The notes below the pieces were generated by a model. That model searched no databases, had not been told where the DNA came from, and was given only the letters and a program-made list of their open reading frames with translations. The translations under genes and the position numbers were made by a program. 36,523 nucleotides of DNA from Methanobacteriota archaeon (GTDB lineage: Archaea; Methanobacteriota; Methanobacteria; Methanobacteriales; Methanobacteriaceae), in assembly GCA_029556335.1 (NCBI GenBank), contig JAKQFA010000049.1, positions 1 to 36,523 of the forward strand. The letters run 5' to 3'. The stretch's first letter is position 1. Each line of letters begins with the position of its first letter. Shown here piece by piece: positions 16,886 through 25,497 of this stretch.

Positions 16886-18664
16886 ATGGATAAAAAAATA
16901 AAGTTTCTAATCCTAGAAGACGTTCCACTGGATGCTGAACTAGCAGAGCGCGAATTACAGAGGGAAGGCTTAAACATATCTACTTTACGTGTGGATAATG
17001 AGGAAGATTATCTCAGGGAACTTCAGAATTTCCAGCCCGATGTAGTGCTGGCTGATCATTCCCTGCCCCGATTTGATGGGGTTACCGCACTGAAGCTGAC
17101 CCGGGAAATGGGAAATCAGATCCCCTACATCTTCGTGAGTGGGAAAATTGGTGAAGACTTTGCAGTGGAGATGCTCAAGGCAGGTGCCACTGACTACGTC
17201 CTAAAAAGTAACCTGTCCAAACTACCCCATGCAGTGCAACGGGCTCTGAAAGAGTTCAAAGAACAGATGGAGAGAAAAACTGCCCAGATAGACCTCCTGG
17301 AAAGTGAGAAGAAATACAGAACCCTTTTTGAGAAGACAAAAAACCCTATACTGGTACTTGATGGAGACCATAACTTTATACAGTGCAATGATGCAGCCCT
17401 GTCCTTCATGGAAATGGACCGTGAAACGCTTCTAAACCGAAACATTGAAGAATTCGTTGGTGCTGAATATAAAAATATCTTTAGTGAAGATTTAGGGGTG
17501 TTAAAAAATATTGTGGAAGTTTCATTTAAGATTAACCATCAAGTGAAGATACTGGAGTTATCCATCACCCCTGTTAATTTGAAAGCCGGAAATATCATCT
17601 TCTTATCTGGTAGGGACCTAACCAAGCAGAAACGATTTGAGAACGCCCTGAAGGAGCGAGAAGAAAAATACCGGCTGCTGGTTGAAAACCAGACTGACTT
17701 GATAATTAAGTTTGACTTGGATGACCATCTCTTATTTGTAAGTCCCTCCTACTGCGAAGTTTTTGGTAAAAAAGAGGAAGAAATTCTGGGAGAGAATTTC
17801 AAGCCCCTTATTCATGAAGATGATCGAGAAGAAACTGCCAGGGCCCTGGAAAAACTACACCAACCACCCCACTCCATATACTTGGAGCAGCGATTAATGA
17901 CTAAAAATGGATGGCGCTGGTTGTTATGGGCACATCAGGGCATATTAGATGATGATGGCAATGTAGTTGCCTTTGTAGGTGTTGGTAGGGATATTACCAA
18001 GCGAAAACTAGCTGAAAATCGTATTATTGAATCTTTAAGAGAAAAGGAGCTTCTACTGCGAGAAGTTCATCACAGGGTCAAGAACAACTTGCAGATCATA
18101 AGCACCCTCCTGAGTTTGCAATCAGCACAGATCAAGGATGAATCCGTTATAAACCTTTATCGTGAAAGTCAAAACCGCATACGATCCATTGCTCTTATCC
18201 ATGAAAATCTTTACCAATCAGAAGACCTGGCCAGTATCAACTTCTCGGTGTACGTAAAAAACCTTATCACCGACCTTATAGACTCATACGGTGGGGACTC
18301 CGACATGATAAAAACGTTCCTCAGCATTGACAACGTCACCATGGGAATTGAAACCGCTATCCCATGTGGCCTCATAATCAATGAACTGGTTTCTAACTCA
18401 CTGGAGCATGGATTTTCTATGGATAAATGTGGGGAAATAGAGCTCAATCTTAATGAAACCGGAAAACGAAGATTCACACTCACAATCAGGGATGATGGAG
18501 ATCCATTCCCCCCTGATTTTGATTTTAAAAATACGGAGAGCCTGGGTTTACAACTGATTAACAGCCTGGTTAACCAGTTAGATGCCCAGATAGAATTAGA
18601 TAGGGATAAGAAAGAGTATAAAATAGTTTTCAATGAACTTAAATATAAGGAGAGGATCCGATGA
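16886..18664 (+). CDS. REC-PAS-PAS-HisKA_2 histidine kinase
   Basis: 592 aa, no membrane helix. Residues 1-125 form a receiver with Asp57 (VVLADHSLPRFDG) and the VSGKIGEDFAVEMLKAGATDYVLK segment. Two PAS domains follow, at about 140-255 and 260-380; the second ends in the PAC-like VGVGRDITKRK. The kinase core is of the HisKA_2 type (LLREVHHRVKNNLQ, His395/His396), with N box INELVSNSLEHGF, then DDGDPFPP and LGLQLINSL. Having a receiver at the front lets it be switched by an upstream kinase, so the cluster reads as a relay. Its last codon overlaps the next start (ATGA), which shows coupling. Confidence 0.93.
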   Translation: MDKKIKFLILEDVPLDAELAERELQREGLNISTLRVDNEEDYLRELQNFQPDVVLADHSLPRFDGVTALKLTREMGNQIPYIFVSGKIGEDFAVEMLKAGATDYVLKSNLSKLPHAVQRALKEFKEQMERKTAQIDLLESEKKYRTLFEKTKNPILVLDGDHNFIQCNDAALSFMEMDRETLLNRNIEEFVGAEYKNIFSEDLGVLKNIVEVSFKINHQVKILELSITPVNLKAGNIIFLSGRDLTKQKRFENALKEREEKYRLLVENQTDLIIKFDLDDHLLFVSPSYCEVFGKKEEEILGENFKPLIHEDDREETARALEKLHQPPHSIYLEQRLMTKNGWRWLLWAHQGILDDDGNVVAFVGVGRDITKRKLAENRIIESLREKELLLREVHHRVKNNLQIISTLLSLQSAQIKDESVINLYRESQNRIRSIALIHENLYQSEDLASINFSVYVKNLITDLIDSYGGDSDMIKTFLSIDNVTMGIETAIPCGLIINELVSNSLEHGFSMDKCGEIELNLNETGKRRFTLTIRDDGDPFPPDFDFKNTESLGLQLINSLVNQLDAQIELDRDKKEYKIVFNELKYKERIR

Positions 18665-19527
18665 GTAAAACCCGGATATTAGTGGTGGAAGATGAAGCCA
18701 TAGTGGGTATGGGCATCAAACAAAAACTGGAAGACCTGGGCCATAAGGTCCTGGACATCGTGTTTACAGGTGAAGATGCTGTGAAAAGAGCCCTGGAGAC
18801 TAAACCGGATATAATATTGATGGATATTGTATTAAAGGGGGATATGGATGGTATTGAAGCGGCCAGTAAAATTAGGGAACATCTCGATGTGCCCATTATC
18901 TACTTAACTGCATACTCGGATGAGGATGTTCTGAACCGGGCTAGGATAACCGAACCCTATGGTTACATCCTGAAGCCATTCAAGAAAAGTGAAGTAAACG
19001 CCAATATAGAGATGGCCCTTTACAAACATGCCGCTGAGAAAAAGAAGAGTGAAGTGATAAAAAATCAGGTGATGGCTGACTTTTACGATTTCATCCTGAG
19101 TGCCATGCCCACCTGCGCTGATAAATCAGACTCAGAAATGCGTTCCCTCTTACTGAAGGTTTTTGCCAAACGCCTGGAAGATGAAATGCGGCCCAGCTTC
19201 GAGAAAGAGATGTTAGATGTCATCCCTAAGGATGTATCAGATAAGTTAGATGAGAAGTTCAACTTCTATCTGAATTGGCTGTCTCATTTTTTCGAAGGAT
19301 TTGGTATACTAACCATAACCAAGATCGACGGCCCTGAATACCTGTTCGAATTTAAAAACTGCCCCTGGATAGAGGAATCATCCAGCCAGCCAGTTTTCTG
19401 TCTTAACTGCCAGGCCATGGTCAACCAGAGCCTGCAGTGGACTGAAATAGAGGGTTCTGTGGATCGTGACCAGACCATAGCCGATGGCGGGGATAGATGC
19501 ATCTTCCGATTCAAGTTATCGCCCTAA
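18661..19527 (+). CDS. Response regulator with a C-terminal methanogen output domain (MetOD1-like)
   Basis: 288 aa. Residues 1-125 are a receiver: Asp10-11 pocket region (VVEDEAIVG), phosphoacceptor Asp55 (ILMDIVLKGDMDG), YLTAYSDE switch and ILKPF lysine. The C-terminal 150 residues hold no DNA-binding motif; they match what I know of the methanogen output domain 1: an alpha-helical start (VMADFYDFILSAM), a second helical block, then a beta domain with conserved cysteines (FKNCPWIEE, FCLNCQAMVNQS, RCIFRF). The three Cys-containing stretches could bind a metal or ligand (inference). It is the most likely end point of the relay encoded by the three genes before it. The ATG overlaps the kinase stop. 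Confidence 0.88.
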   Translation: MSKTRILVVEDEAIVGMGIKQKLEDLGHKVLDIVFTGEDAVKRALETKPDIILMDIVLKGDMDGIEAASKIREHLDVPIIYLTAYSDEDVLNRARITEPYGYILKPFKKSEVNANIEMALYKHAAEKKKSEVIKNQVMADFYDFILSAMPTCADKSDSEMRSLLLKVFAKRLEDEMRPSFEKEMLDVIPKDVSDKLDEKFNFYLNWLSHFFEGFGILTITKIDGPEYLFEFKNCPWIEESSSQPVFCLNCQAMVNQSLQWTEIEGSVDRDQTIADGGDRCIFRFKLSP

Positions 19528-19843
19528 GGGTGTTTCCAGTAATCTTAAACTGGGTAGCAAGTCCTTAATCCTAAAAAAAACTTAGAGTTTCCATTAATTA
19601 ATCTCACTTAGTATCAGGATCAGGAGGGGATCAGGAGTCTTTCTTTATCTGGATTTGTTGCGGTTTCCCTAATCGTTTATGTGGTGCTTAATTTTCTGAT
19701 CCTCTGCTAAGCTTCACAACTAATGATATCATCCCAGCTCAGGGGAGCCCTATAATTAAATCAAAAATACTATATATCCCATCCTTAAACAAATTCTAAT
19801 CCATCACTAAAGTGGGTGTTTATAAAATTTTTTTGGTGAAGTC
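19528..19843. other. Intergenic region before the DUF2121-like gene
   Basis: 316 bases, no supportable ORF or RNA gene. It begins with an A-rich run (CCTAAAAAAAACTT), then a partly repeated GATCAGGAG element (GATCAGGAGGGGATCAGGAG near 19618-19637). A TATA-like ACTATATATC lies at 19769-19778, about 70 bases before the next start, and a GGTGAAG ribosome-binding site is next to the ATG. Confidence 0.5.
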
Positions 19844-20767
19844 ATGAGTCTTATTATTAGTTACATCAGCAGTAAAGGCTGCGTTATGATTGGTGACAAG
19901 CGGAGAATTGGATTTCTAGGTGATGAGGAAGATAGAGAAATCCTGGAAGGAAAACTTTACTCCGGAGCAATAAAAACCCAAAAAGAGCTTTTACAGGAAG
20001 CATCTGCCATGGGGATATCTTTAAAAATAACTGATGATGCGGAGAAGGTGCGTAGGATTGGTGATGTTCTGGTGGGAGAGGTGAAATATCGAAGCCCATC
20101 TAAAACCCTGAGGAAACGGATCTATGGGACCAGTCATGCCTATCATCTGGTGAAACTTACTGGGTCAAATATTGATAGCGTGGAGCAGGGTGGGGTTTCC
20201 ATCGTAGTCTTTGGAAACCAGATAACCAAGAAGCTGGCAAATGAGATCATAAGTCAGGGGTGGAAATCCCAAACCACCCTCCAGGAAGTGGGTGAACTGT
20301 TCCAGAGGATCATGGAGGAAGTGGCACATGCCAGTCCATCAGTTAGTGCAGAATATGACAAGTTAATGGTGCACCCTGCACTGGACAAGAAAGCAGCCCA
20401 TGCCCTGTTGCGCAGCACCATCATTGAGGATGTGAAGGAGTTGGCTAAGTGGCGTGCAGAATTGAAGGATAAAATGGTCACCGCCGCCCGTGAGATGGAG
20501 ATCGCCTCTCGAATAATGACCAGTGGAGTGGTGGGTACCGTGACCGGTGTTAAGAACCATGAAATGGAAGTTAAGCTTGGCAAGGGGGTTCTGGCCCTGG
20601 ATACCAACTGGAACGTGCGGGCCCAGGTGGATGAAACAGTGTTGATGAGGGTAGAAGATCCATCCCAGGTGAAAACAGGGGATGTGGTGGTTATTAGGGA
20701 TGAAAATTTGTGTATAAGCCGTTCAGGCGCTAATCTCAGCTGTGATGTTATATTGTGTAATGAATAA
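19844..20767 (+). CDS. DUF2121-like conserved archaeal protein
   Basis: 307 aa. It recalls the archaeal DUF2121 family, function unknown. The N-terminus (SLIISYISSKGCVMIGDKRR) has the strand-turn-strand pattern and the KG...GDKR spacing of proteasome beta subunits and other Ntn-hydrolase folds (KDGVVLAADKR), but no catalytic Thr, Ser or Cys follows the initiator Met in the usual place. A middle region is helical (VSAEYDKLMVHPALDKKAAHALL), and the C-terminal 80 residues look like a small beta-barrel (VVGTVTGVKNHEMEVKLGKG). GGTGAAG precedes the ATG by 3 bases. The following hydrolase starts 22 bases after the stop and is probably in the same operon. Confidence 0.8.
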   Translation: MSLIISYISSKGCVMIGDKRRIGFLGDEEDREILEGKLYSGAIKTQKELLQEASAMGISLKITDDAEKVRRIGDVLVGEVKYRSPSKTLRKRIYGTSHAYHLVKLTGSNIDSVEQGGVSIVVFGNQITKKLANEIISQGWKSQTTLQEVGELFQRIMEEVAHASPSVSAEYDKLMVHPALDKKAAHALLRSTIIEDVKELAKWRAELKDKMVTAAREMEIASRIMTSGVVGTVTGVKNHEMEVKLGKGVLALDTNWNVRAQVDETVLMRVEDPSQVKTGDVVVIRDENLCISRSGANLSCDVILCNE

Positions 20768-20789
20768 AATTTGTATCAAGTGGTGTAAG

Positions 20790-21590
20790 ATGAAGTTAAC
20801 CTTTCTAGGAAGTGGTGGTGGACGTTTCGCCACCATTACACAGCGCCGGATGACCGGGGGTATCCGTCTGGATGGAATTGATGGTAAGAACTTGCACCTG
20901 GACCCGGGACCAGGAGCACTGGTCCGCAGCTACCAGTTCGGATTGGATCCCCTGAAGCTGGATGCAGTGCTGGTTTCCCACTGCCACACCGATCACTACA
21001 ATGACGCCGAGGTGCTCATCGAAGCCATGACCAGGGGGATGACCCGGAAAAGGGGCACAGTTGTAGGTAGCCAGAGTGTGATAAATGGTTATCAACAGTG
21101 GGGACCATCCATTTCCAAGTACCATCTAGGCAAATCCGAGGTGAAGGCCCTGCAACCCGGCGAAGAGTATGAACTGGGCAACATCTCCATTACCGGAACC
21201 AGAACCCAGCACGGAGATCCCATGACCATCGGTTTCAAACTTGAATGGAATGGTTTCATCCTCTCCTACACCTCCGACACATCCTACTTCCCGGAACTTA
21301 AAAAAGAACACTACAGAGCAGATGTACTTATCAGCAGCGTCATACGTCCAGGTGGGGAAAAGATAAGGGGCCATATGTGTGCCGATGAATTTGAAAAACT
21401 GGTGGAGGAGGTTTCACCCCGCCTGGCAGTTATGACCCATCTGGGGATGAAGATGATCATGGATCATCCCGAGGAGGAAGCAGAGAGGATCACAACCCGC
21501 ACTGGAGTTAAGACCCTGGCTGCCCAGGATGGGATGAAGCTGAACCTGGACTGCTACCTGGCCAGGCAGCATACCCTGGATGAGTTTTAA
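20790..21590 (+). CDS. Metallo-beta-lactamase-fold hydrolase
   Basis: 266 aa from the ATG at 20790 (KLTFLGSGGGRFATI). An upstream ATG would overlap the previous gene and add 16 residues of poor quality. The core HxHxDH metal motif is present as H64-C-H66-T-D68-H69; other expected elements are TQHGDPMTIGF (metal His), YTSDTSY (bridging Asp) and VMTHLGMKM (last His). The fold is that of the PhnP/ElaC/RNase Z-like group, but the family within it is uncertain and the substrate unknown. Short spacing after the DUF2121-like gene suggests co-transcription; the tRNA-Thr gene follows. Confidence 0.88.
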   Translation: MKLTFLGSGGGRFATITQRRMTGGIRLDGIDGKNLHLDPGPGALVRSYQFGLDPLKLDAVLVSHCHTDHYNDAEVLIEAMTRGMTRKRGTVVGSQSVINGYQQWGPSISKYHLGKSEVKALQPGEEYELGNISITGTRTQHGDPMTIGFKLEWNGFILSYTSDTSYFPELKKEHYRADVLISSVIRPGGEKIRGHMCADEFEKLVEEVSPRLAVMTHLGMKMIMDHPEEEAERITTRTGVKTLAAQDGMKLNLDCYLARQHTLDEF

Positions 21591-21600
21591 GTAAAGGTGA

Positions 21601-21610
21601 ATATTTAAAT
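21601..21610 (+). promoter_or_regulatory. TATA box (box A) of the tRNA-Thr gene
   Basis: ATATTTAAAT ends 26 bases before the first tRNA nucleotide, the normal distance for an archaeal tRNA promoter whose transcript starts a few bases upstream of the mature 5' end. Confidence 0.6.
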
Positions 21611-21635
21611 TTAGAAAAGTCCTATACTATTTGTG

Positions 21636-21709
<74 letters not shown>

Positions 21710-21710
21710 C

Positions 21711-21718
21711 TTTTCTTT
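21711..21718 (+). terminator. T-rich terminator of tRNA-Thr
   Basis: TTTTCTTT begins two bases after the mature 3' end of the tRNA, a standard archaeal stop signal. Confidence 0.55.
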
Positions 21719-21844
21719 AACTAAGGATTTGATAGGGGTAAGATGTCTCATCTCCTATCAGAGGCAGGTGGATAAGTGCAGGCACTTCTACCACCATTAA
21801 AAAGAAGTTCCTATCCACTCAGTATACCATAAACCGGATGTACC

Positions 21845-22060
21845 ATGCACTGTTGGGTAACAGGAGATAGAGGGGGATGTTATTTGGATAGTCCTGATGA
21901 AACATTAAGAATCTGCCGGGCCCAGTGCCACTGCCCCCATGACTGTTGTCGCCATTATCGCTGGCACCCTAAACTAGACTCCTGTGGCCTCCGGAAGTGT
22001 AACATGCTGGGGATAATGGTGAAGTGCAGCACCGACCCGGAGAAATCAATGATGGACTAA
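21845..22060 (+). CDS. Small cysteine-rich protein of unknown function
   Basis: 71 aa with ten cysteines (residues 3, 12, 24, 28, 30, 34, 35, 47, 52 and 61) and several histidines (29, 32, 37, 41). The densest part is CRAQCHCPHDCC, followed by CGLRKC. This spacing fits a metal- or iron-sulfur-binding mini-protein, or a disulfide-rich one, but I recognise no family. There is no signal peptide or membrane helix. The ribosome-binding site is weak. It lies between tRNA-Thr and convergent aroC, with only 20 bases to the aroC stop. That so many cysteines would occur by chance in one short frame is unlikely, so I treat it as probably real. Confidence 0.5.
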   Translation: MHCWVTGDRGGCYLDSPDETLRICRAQCHCPHDCCRHYRWHPKLDSCGLRKCNMLGIMVKCSTDPEKSMMD

Positions 22061-22080
22061 CTATGCCATATAAGTGCATG

Positions 22081-23172
22081 TTACACGTGACAAGGATTTA
22101 TTAAGCCAGTTCTTAAGAGATGATCAGCCAGGACCATGGCCACCACTGATTCTGCAACGGTGGTGATCCTTGGACAGATGCAGGGGTCGTGGCGGCCCAG
22201 TATTTTTATCTCGACTTCTTCCTTTTTCTCCAGGTCCACCGTTTTCTGGGGCAAACTGATGGAGGGTGTGGGTTTAACCGCCATCCTCATCACAAGGGGC
22301 ATTCCATTGGAAATTCCCCCTACAATTCCTCCGGATGTGTTGGTGGTGGTCTTGATCTGGCCTTTCTCCAGGTAATATTCATCGTTGGTGGCACTGGCAG
22401 TGGACCGGGCCAGTTCAAATCCTAAACCCACCTCCACACCCTTAACCGAACCAATACCCATGAGGGCCTGGGCCAGTTCAGCGTCCAGTTTACCGAAGAC
22501 CGGTTCCCCCAGTCCAGCTGGTACCTGGAAGGCAATTATCTCCACAATGCCGCCCAGTGAATCTCCCTTAGCCTTGGCTTCCAGTATGGCTTCTTCCATT
22601 TTAGGTGCAGCCTGGGGATCAGCACACCTTACTGGATTTTTAGTTGAATACTCCTCGATTCGACTGTGAGAGACAGGGCTAGCCTTGATATCTCCAATCT
22701 GGGTAACATGGGATATGACTTTAATATCTAATAGTTTCAGGAGCTTTTTAGCCACCGCACCACCGATGACGTGGCCAACAGTGGCCCGGCCACTCCCCCT
22801 TCCACCCCCCCGATAGTCGTAAACACCGTACCGGGCCGTCCAAGTGTAATCCCCGTGTCCAGGACGGGGCCTATGTTTGATAGCCTCGTAGGCAGATGAA
22901 TCGGCATCTTCATTATAAATCACCGCGGCAATGGGGGTGCCATCTGTTTTTCCCTGGAATATTCCAGATAAAATTTCCACCTGGTCAGTTTCACCCCGGG
23001 AAGTGGTGATACTACTGGCCCCTGGCCTTCTACGGTCCAGTTCACCCTGGATGTCCATCCTGGTAAGGTCCAAACCAGCGGGGCAGCCGTCAATAACCGC
23101 CCCTAATGCTTTTCCATGGCTGGATCCGAAGGTGGTCACCCGGAACATGATTCCTGTACTATTTCCTGACAT
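22081..23172 (-). CDS. aroC: Chorismate synthase
   Basis: 363 aa. The enzyme converts EPSP to chorismate, the last shared step of aromatic amino acid synthesis, and needs reduced FMN. Family marks are clear: RVTTFGSSHGKALGAVIDG at the N-terminus, the RRRPGASSITTSRGETDQVEI block, RPGHGDYTW, GGGRGSGRATVGHV, SNGMPLVMRMAVKPTPS and GRHDPCICPR near the C-terminus. I start at the ATG at 23172 (SGNSTGIMFRVT), which has GAGG 6 bases upstream; a TTG at 23184 would add four residues but overlaps that site. It is transcribed divergently from the DNA glycosylase gene. Confidence 0.97.
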   Translation of the reverse strand: MSGNSTGIMFRVTTFGSSHGKALGAVIDGCPAGLDLTRMDIQGELDRRRPGASSITTSRGETDQVEILSGIFQGKTDGTPIAAVIYNEDADSSAYEAIKHRPRPGHGDYTWTARYGVYDYRGGGRGSGRATVGHVIGGAVAKKLLKLLDIKVISHVTQIGDIKASPVSHSRIEEYSTKNPVRCADPQAAPKMEEAILEAKAKGDSLGGIVEIIAFQVPAGLGEPVFGKLDAELAQALMGIGSVKGVEVGLGFELARSTASATNDEYYLEKGQIKTTTNTSGGIVGGISNGMPLVMRMAVKPTPSISLPQKTVDLEKKEEVEIKILGRHDPCICPRITTVAESVVAMVLADHLLRTGLINPCHV

Positions 23173-23246
23173 GTGAATCCTCAACTCTAATAATCTCTTA
23201 TATTATTATATGATAGGCCCTGCTATTAATTATATGAGGAACCCCC

Positions 23247-23933
23247 ATGACAGAAGAAAACCAGCTAATCCAGGTGTACCGTAAGCTCTACCAATTGTAC
23301 GGTCCTCAGGGCTGGTGGCCCCTGATGGACTGGGAAGGCAAAAATCCTAGAAAGAGTGGTTCTTCAAGGGGGTATCATCCCCTTAATTACAGTTTACCCG
23401 AAAATTCCCGGCAGAGATTTGAGGTAATTCTAGGATCCATACTTACCCAAAACACTGCCTGGACCTCTGCTGAGAAGGCCCTATGGAATCTGAAAAATCT
23501 GGATGCAGTGCATCCCCAGAGTTTGCTCCAGCTTGAAACCGAAATCCTTAAGGAGGCAGTGCGGCCAGCCGGGTTCTTCAACCAGAAATCGGTTTACCTA
23601 CAAAATATCAGCCGATTTTTCCTAGAACTGGAAGACAATGTACCTAGCCGGAAGGAACTGTTGGAGGTTAAAGGGGTGGGTAACGAAACCGCCGATTCCA
23701 TACTACTTTATGCCTACCACCAACCCCAATTCGTGGTGGATAACTACACCAAAAGAATATTCAGCCACTTAGGTTTTGTTAAGGAAAATTCCAGTTATTC
23801 AGAGGTTAAAGACCTCTTTGAAAGATGTTTACCCCGAAGTGTACCCATATATCAGGAATACCATGCACTTATTGTGGAGCATGCCAAGAGATACTATCAA
23901 AAAAAGCCGTATACAGAGATTCATCTCATATGA
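23247..23933 (+). CDS. HhH-GPD DNA glycosylase without iron-sulfur cluster (MagIII/Mj1434-like)
   Basis: 228 aa related to endonuclease III, excising damaged bases for base excision repair. The core is present: FEVILGSILTQNTAW, the helix-hairpin-helix VKGVGNETADSILLYA, and catalytic Asp165 in FVVDNYTKRIF. The lyase Lys of endonuclease III is replaced by Glu147 (GVGNETA), which predicts a monofunctional glycosylase. The C-terminal four-cysteine cluster is missing; one Cys is left there. This combination matches the MagIII/Mj1434-type enzymes reported to act on alkylated or oxidised purines. GAGGAA lies just before the ATG. Exact substrate unknown. Confidence 0.88.
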   Translation: MTEENQLIQVYRKLYQLYGPQGWWPLMDWEGKNPRKSGSSRGYHPLNYSLPENSRQRFEVILGSILTQNTAWTSAEKALWNLKNLDAVHPQSLLQLETEILKEAVRPAGFFNQKSVYLQNISRFFLELEDNVPSRKELLEVKGVGNETADSILLYAYHQPQFVVDNYTKRIFSHLGFVKENSSYSEVKDLFERCLPRSVPIYQEYHALIVEHAKRYYQKKPYTEIHLI

Positions 23934-24504
23934 AGCTCTAGGGATAAGAAGTGGGAAAAAGAAGGTTATCTATCTGTGATGGACGGGGTTAAGATGAAAA
24001 CCCGGGTTAAATACCTTGTAACTTCATTAAAAGAGTTCAGATTGTAAAGGTAGCCCTGCACCATACCCTGGATGATCCTGTAGCCCCATGTAGACTGTAA
24101 AGAGTGAAAGAATGGTTATGATTCATTCTTGGAGTTGGGATGTATCAAGGAACCTGTGAACACCAAAGATGGTGATTTCTTCTGTGCTGGTTGTGGAACT
24201 TGCCCCGGAGTTGCCCCTACCTTGCAGATGGAAAAATTGGAGTTGGCTGTGATTGATACAGATGTGGTGACTGCAGGGAAGTTTATTCTACCGGTGCCAT
24301 ATCCATTAAGGGGGTGGGGAGGTGCTGTTGGAAGTTGGGCTGATAAAGTAGATGTGGAGGGAGGGTGAAATCCATCTACCATTTAAAAGAATAAATTTAT
24401 ATCCAGCCTCTTTAAAATTAGAAAAATAAGGTTAATTATCCATCAATTTATAGATCTAACCCTTTCATACTGAATATTTGCAATTAACACTAGGTGGTAA
24501 GAAC
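23934..24504. other. Gene-poor region between the glycosylase and hemB
   Basis: About 570 bases. The first 180 hold no ORF and no obvious RNA. From 24116 to 24382 both strands stay open: a minus-strand frame of 88 codons starting with ATG at 24382 (Pro/Ser/Thr-rich) and a plus-strand frame of 79 codons from a TTG at 24129 with FFCAGCGTCPG. Neither has a Shine-Dalgarno site. It may be a remnant, a recent insertion or chance. TATA-like AAATTTATATCC (24393-24403) fits a hemB promoter. Confidence 0.5.
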
Positions 24505-25488
24505 ATGATATTCCCTTTTCGTCGCATGCGCAGGTTAAGAAAAACCCCCCAGATCAGGAAAATCCTCCAAGAAACAACCTTAAATCCAGAAGACTTCATC
24601 TATCCCCTGTTCATTAAGGAAGAACTGGAACCCGGTGATAATGAACATATTAACACCATGCCCGGCCAGTACCGCTACTCACTGGAGGATGCTGTGGATG
24701 AAGCCTGTCGACTGGAAGAACTGGGACTTCATTCTGTGATACTATTCGGCATGCCACGGGAGAAGGATGAAGTGGGCTCCATGGCCTTCCATCCTGATGG
24801 TATAGTCCAACGTGGCGTGGCCAGGTTGAAGGAAGAAACTGACCTGGTGGTTATAACTGATGTGTGTCTGTGCCAGTACACCAGCCACGGACACTGTGGA
24901 GTGGTGGAGGGGGGTCAGATCCTAAACGATGAGACCCTGCACTACCTATCCGAAACAGCCCTATCCCATGCCCGGGCCGGGGCAGATATGGTGGCGCCTT
25001 CAGATATGATGGATGGCCGAGTGGGGGCTATCCGGGAAGCCCTGGATAACAGCGGATTTGAGGATACCATCATCATGTCCTACGCTGCCAAGTATGCATC
25101 CAGCTTCTACGCACCCTTCCGGGATGCGGTGTGTTCAGAACCCTCCTTCGGGGACCGAAGAACCTATCAAATGAGTCCTCACACCTCCAATGAGGCTTTA
25201 AGGGAAGTTGAATTGGACATAGAGGAAGGTGCTGATATTTTGATGGTGAAACCAGCCCTAGCCTACCTGGACATCATAAAGATGGTGAAAGATGAATATC
25301 GAATGCCCACCGCCGCTTACCAAGTCAGTGGCGAGTATTCCATGTTAATATCTGGTATCGAAGCCGGTTACCTTACTATGGACTCTATTTACGAGTCTTT
25401 ACTGTCCATTAAAAGGGCCGGGGCGGATCTGATAATAAGCCACTTCACCCCCATGTTCCTGGAAGGCCAGCTGGATAGCTGTTTTTGA
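24505..25488 (+). CDS. hemB: Porphobilinogen synthase (delta-aminolevulinate dehydratase)
   Basis: 327 aa. HemB condenses two 5-aminolevulinate molecules to porphobilinogen, leading here to cobamide, F430 and haem-type tetrapyrroles. The zinc-type active site is complete: Cys121, Cys123 and Cys131 (VCLCQYTSHGHCG), Schiff-base Lys249 (LMVKPALAYLD) and the second active-site Lys196 (YAAKYASSFYAPFRDA). The C-terminal YQVSGEYSM block is typical. I start at the ATG at 24505, with AGGTGG 7 bases upstream; a TTG at 24478 would add nine residues and overlap that site. The stop TGA abuts the GAGG ribosome-binding region of the CitG-like gene, suggesting an operon. Confidence 0.97.
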   Translation: MIFPFRRMRRLRKTPQIRKILQETTLNPEDFIYPLFIKEELEPGDNEHINTMPGQYRYSLEDAVDEACRLEELGLHSVILFGMPREKDEVGSMAFHPDGIVQRGVARLKEETDLVVITDVCLCQYTSHGHCGVVEGGQILNDETLHYLSETALSHARAGADMVAPSDMMDGRVGAIREALDNSGFEDTIIMSYAAKYASSFYAPFRDAVCSEPSFGDRRTYQMSPHTSNEALREVELDIEEGADILMVKPALAYLDIIKMVKDEYRMPTAAYQVSGEYSMLISGIEAGYLTMDSIYESLLSIKRAGADLIISHFTPMFLEGQLDSCF

Positions 25489-25497
25489 GGGATAATT

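Noticed and set aside
19528..19843. Possible small RNA or riboswitch in the gap before the DUF2121-like gene
   Set aside because: No stable fold or known riboswitch core is visible by eye; only a TATA-like box and a GATCAGGAG repeat are seen.
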